Of a DNA stretch of 64,000 nt, positions 60,350-64,000 are shown in pieces. Positions within the stretch are counted from its first letter, which is position 1. Each line of letters opens with the position of its first letter. Position numbers and translations under genes: made by a program. This DNA comes from Artemisia argyi (taxonomy: Eukaryota; Streptophyta; Magnoliopsida; Asterales; Asteraceae). Under the pieces are notes generated by a model that saw only the letters and a list, made by a program, of their open reading frames with translations, did not search any database and had not been told where the DNA came from. The stretch is taken from contig CM060696.1 in assembly GCA_030686995.1 (NCBI GenBank), positions 10,336,487 through 10,400,486 of the forward strand, in the 5' to 3' direction.

Positions 60350-61636
60350 GTTGGATATTGCAACAACAATATACTTAAGGTAGTTTTGGCATAATAAGCT
60401 TATTTGGACTGTTGGGCTTATTCCAGCTTATTGGAATAAGCTGTTACCACCAGCTTATTTTTCCTAGCTTCTTTATAAGTAAATACATTTTCTGTAATTT
60501 TTTCATTTTTTTTACTGTTCATCCGTAATTATTAGAATTAATACTAGTATTAATAAATAAATAATAGTAAATTAATTATAATAAATAGAATACATGTATA
60601 ATAAATATAATTTTTGTTTCAGAAATTCTTTTATATTATTTTAAACTTTTAAAAAAAATTTATTTCACTTATTTAGGTTTATTTTAGATATTCTTTATAT
60701 TTAGTTAATTATTAAATAGTAAATAATTAATAATAAATACATAAATAGTGTAACAAATATATTTTCAGTTTTAAAATTTATTTTATAATATTTTAGACTT
60801 TTCTAAGTTTTAATTTTATTTTTCTAAGTATTTTTTATATTTTTCTTATTTTTAGGTAATTATAAATAGTAAATAAAAGGTTTTAATTAATAATAATTAA
60901 TATAAGTGTATAATAAATATTTGTAATTTTCTAATAATTTTCTTATTCTTTTAGGATTCCAAAAATATAATTTTCACATTTGTGGGAGTTATATTTGACG
61001 GTATTCACTTTTTATTTTGTTACGGTTACGTAAGTGTTACGTAATCATAAGCGTTTTAGGTTTCTAGGTTTTCTTATAAATATAATAATAATACTGTAAA
61101 TATAGTTAGCTATTTTATTTTTGTTTAATTTGCATTTAAGCCGTTAAGGCATGCAAATTCCCTCTTTGGGAAAGTTTTGTTTTATTCGTTACGTTTACGT
61201 TTATTTAAACCTAAACGTACAATTGTAAATACTTTATTATTTTAGGGTTTCTGAATGCACGTTTCTTAAATGAAGTAGCTGTGACAGAGCTATTACTATT
61301 CACATTCCAGTCTTAGTTATTCAGATTCCCATTTTTCTATATACATATTATTTCAACTCATTACAAGTCATTGTACTATCACGCACACCTCGTTGGGACA
61401 TAACGACCTGGGGATGTATTTTTTCTGTACTCACGTACTTTTTCTGTACTTAACTTCCACGGATTAACTTTGCTAGTTCCTCCCGGGCTCCATTTAGATG
61501 TTACGGTTAACCGTTCACAAGCGGTTGGCTTGTGTGATAAATAAGTGACGGTTCGGGAGGAATCAGTAACGCACCCCGAAATGGAGTTGCGTTAACTTTT
61601 AACTCACCCCATACGTGAGCTTACCGAAGGCTCTAA

Positions 61637-61894
61637 AAGAAGGTAAAAGGTGAAAAGTGTATATGCATTATGCATAGCTAATGTCTTCAAAATAATATCA
61701 TGCATAAAGACAAGGACTAAAATTGTAACTAAAAAAGACTTGGGAAGTCAAAAGAGATACTAGTAGTAATAAGTAGGGTCTTCTTGTTTCCATGCTATAA
61801 AAACATAAACGCAGTCACATAAATCTTTTCTCTCTCTAAAAACCTTCTTGGAATTCTATTTTTCTAGAGAGAGAAACCTTCTTGTTTATCTTTA
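61637..61894 (+). promoter_or_regulatory. Promoter and 5' leader of the second HRLP gene
   Basis: TATAAAAA at 61796-61803 lies 99 bases before the start codon. The leader is rich in CT (TCTCTCTC, TTTCTAGAGAGAG), common for plant 5' UTRs. The Harbinger derivative ends at 61633, just upstream. Confidence 0.55.
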
Positions 61895-61962
61895 ATGGCG
61901 TTTGTGTCTTTTGTTGGCCGCCTTCTCTTTGTCTCAATCTTTGTTCTCTCTGCTTGGCAAGA
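61895..61962 (+). CDS. HR-like lesion-inducing protein paralogue, exon 1 (partial gene)
   Basis: Encodes MAFVSFVGRLLFVSIFVLSAWQ plus two bases of the next codon, then a donor GA|GTAAGC. Exon length (68 nt) and phase are identical to exon 1 of the gene at 44619-47069, and the peptides align along their length. Exon 2 was not found between 61963 and 64000, so intron 1 exceeds 2 kb and the gene continues beyond the window, unless it is truncated. The TATA box, leader and splice donor argue for a real gene. Head-to-head with the first copy. Confidence 0.82.
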
Positions 61963-63714
61963 GTAAGCTCTCTTTCTTTCTTTAGATCTAAATTTTATTC
62001 ATATTTGATGTTTTTTAAGGTTGTTTTTAAGTAATATGTATAATGATGTTTGTTATATTGTTTGTAGAAATTTTCTTGAGCAGCTATTATAAAGTTTTGT
62101 AGTTTTTTTTTTGTAAGATAAGACATTGGTTTTGAATAAGTATGATTCATTGGGAGTGTATCTTATTATATTTTGCATGTAGATCTAGTTAGGGATAATT
62201 GTCTTACTCAGAACCAGTACCAAATATGATCGGGTGCACAAATTTTTTTGAACTGTAATATAGAAACACATTTCGATGGACAGTGTGCATTTAGGAAAAA
62301 TTGATGTTTTTTTTTTCAAAAATTAACACTACATTCAAAAAATTTATGTGACATATTTAAATCGGACTATTTAATAACTAACTTTTTGAATTTCGATTAT
62401 TCCGTGTATTAATTGAAGTATTTTGGGAATCGAATGAAGCATTTTTGGAAATCGATACAAAATTCGAAAAGTTTGCTATTAAATAGTTCGATTGAAACGA
62501 TGTTACATACAACTCGAAAAGATGACAAGTAAACTACATTTTCGGGCAATAATCACATACTCTGAGATGGCATGTTTTTTTTTAGAAATTGGTATGTGGA
62601 GGCATTTTTAAAGTTTGGACAGGGGACCTCTGTCTCACTTTATTACCTTTTCTCTTTCCAGTTTCAAATTTTGAAATTTCAAATATATATGTGTAAAACA
62701 GATCTAACTTTATGCTAACACTATGTTCAAGGGATTTGAAGCGAATAGAATTTAAATAAATCTACATATACTACTAGCATTTTTTTTTTTTTTTTTTTAA
62801 TTCTTTTATATTTAACTAATATGTTGTAATTCGAAATAAGGCTTCTTTGAGACAATTGAAGTGAACCCTTTAAATATTCAAAGTAAGATCTTTTGAGAAT
62901 GCCAGATGAACAAGTTTGCTCTTATTCTTCATGGGACCCCACTTTTAATGGTATAATGTAATAAACTAATACGGAAATATGTGAAGGTTAGAATTGATGC
63001 TCCTTTTCAATTCTTTTAAAAGTTGATACCTTACAACATGCATTCCTTGAGGTGAGGTGAGGTGGCAAAATAGGTGGGTCGGGTTGGGTCACGGGTTTAG
63101 ATGGGTTTGAGTCTAAACGGGTGTGGGTTTGGATGGGTCTTCTAGAAACATGGGTCTAAATGGGTCCGGGTCTGGGTCTAGATGGGTTTTGGTCAGGTTG
63201 ACAAAAAAAATTTTTTTTTTTGAGTAAAAGATGAAAAAAATAAAAAAATAATTTTTTTTTGACCCGCTAGACCCGCCTAGACCCATTGGGTAATTGTTAA
63301 AAAACTGCAACTTTTTATCAACTAACCAATTAGACGCATCGATAATCTTTAGGGAGGCCCAACTAGACCTATGTTTAACTGGTGGGTCTCAAGTTGCCAC
63401 CTCTAGTTTGAGGTATATCTATGTGAAAATAGTTATTATTGTGGTTGAATTGGTTTAATTTCGACAATCTATGCATATTTTTATTTTAGGCTTGCTGATT
63501 TTTCAAGAACTTGTTCCGTCAAGTATTTTGTGTACTATTTTGTTTGATCATATGGGGCTTCTACTATGGAAGTATAATGATTTTATACTTAGCAAGTTCG
63601 AGCAATATCTGCTCCAAAACGACACTAATATCAATGGTTGGGAATATCACCAGTATTGTAAGTTAAGTAAAAACAAGAATGAACCATGTGTAGCCGTTTG
63701 TTACATTGTGTTAG

Positions 63715-63746
<32 letters not shown>

Positions 63747-64000
63747 GGTGCAAAGGAATCGTGTTAGAAGTTAAGTCTAAAGATAGGAATAGTAATTGCT
63801 TTTGGTTTCATAATGCATATGCTGAGCTGTGTTAGAAGCCATATATAGCCGTTTGGCTTTACTAGTTCATGTTCAGTCTTTCTTCATTTGGATAACTGAT
63901 GCACTGTGTAACAGAAGCAAGAAAACTTGTTTGCAGCTTAATTAGTAATATAGGGCTTTTAAATCGATGTGCTTAGGTTGAAGTAATATTCTGCTAGACA
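61963..64000 (+). other. Intron 1 of the second HRLP gene (to the window end)
   Basis: No further HRLP exon recognised. Holds a truncated relative of the 49834 hAT-like MITE (about 62210-62350), a hAT MITE (63054-63406) and poly(T) runs (about 62781-62798 and 63719-63746). The frame at 63471-63767 has no known motif. Confidence 0.55.
63054..63406. mobile_element. hAT-type MITE in intron 1 of the second HRLP gene, 353 bp
   Basis: The left end GAGGTGAGGTGGCAA and the complement of the right end TTGCCACCTCTAG are inverted repeats. The 8-bp flanks CTTGAGGT (63046-63053) and TTTGAGGT (63407-63414) match at 7 of 8. Interior of GGGT(C/T)-type words. Confidence 0.75.

Larger units (their letters stand above)
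55998..61565 (+). repeat. Solo LTR 2 (5,568 bp)
   Basis: Starts TGATGAG and ends GAATCA, flanked by the perfect 5-bp duplication GTAAC (55993-55997 and 61566-61570). It is a diverged relative of solo LTR 1: matching start, 'TAGTCCCT' phrase region, E2F/CCAAT/TATA module, and the CACCTCGTTGGGACATAACG block near the end. The extra length is partly due to an internal hairpin-bearing array (58800-59570). It lies 14 bases after the target duplication of solo LTR 1. No coding interior. Confidence 0.88.

Noticed and set aside
63471..63767. 98-codon frame as exon 2 of the second HRLP gene
   Set aside because: It lacks the expected FHDFGDNGG-like sequence and ends in a poly(T)-encoded Phe run.

Overview
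This window is plant nuclear DNA, and a dicot of the daisy family (Asteraceae) is the best guess. The evidence is AT-rich intergenic DNA packed with nested LTR retrotransposons and MITEs, short exons with plant-type GT-AG introns, an R1-like CC-NB-ARC-LRR resistance gene, and Copia and PIF/Harbinger reading frames that resemble those I associate with Asteraceae genomes. The family-level call is inference; the dicot call is firmer.

Three host genes are visible. (1) An R1-like NLR immune receptor at 39512-41980 (+), probably with a short second coding exon at 42586-42688. (2) A complete five-exon HR-like lesion-inducing (HRLP) membrane-protein gene at 44619-47069 (-), assembled here from splice sites and conserved phases (157 codons). 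(3) The first exon of an HRLP paralogue at 61895-61962 (+), which runs off the window. The two HRLP genes are head to head about 14.8 kb apart, and most of the DNA between them is transposons. An NLR and two HRLP genes lying close together fits a defence-related neighbourhood, but no direct functional link is shown.

Layout. 1-4818: a Ty1/Copia element on the minus strand (LTR, PBS, gag, zinc-knuckle region, protease and integrase), open in one frame except for two stop codons. 5155-15219: a complete 10,065-bp LTR element with two 3,301-bp LTRs, a perfect 5-bp target duplication and no coding capacity. 15225-25285: AT-rich DNA with a hAT MITE and a probable 3.8-kb Helitron. 25286-35965: a diverged direct segmental duplication (copies A and B) interrupted by a fold-back element, two LTR-element remnants, a SINE that contains a 5S rRNA-derived block, and TIR elements. 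36784-39410: hAT, Harbinger and Mutator-like MITEs just upstream of the NLR. 44619-50036: the HRLP gene (with MITEs in intron 1), then hAT and Harbinger MITEs. 50378-61636: a PIF/Harbinger derivative carrying a broken ORF1, into which two long solo LTRs of one family inserted. 61895-64000: HRLP paralogue exon 1 and its intron.

The most interesting signals are: a ~188-bp periodic array in the second solo LTR, whose units carry hairpins with different stem sequences but preserved pairing; a conserved E2F-CCAAT-TATA promoter module in both solo LTRs; and a SINE that joins tRNA-type A/B boxes with the internal control region of 5S rRNA. Everything was read by eye, so divergence counts and family names are approximate.
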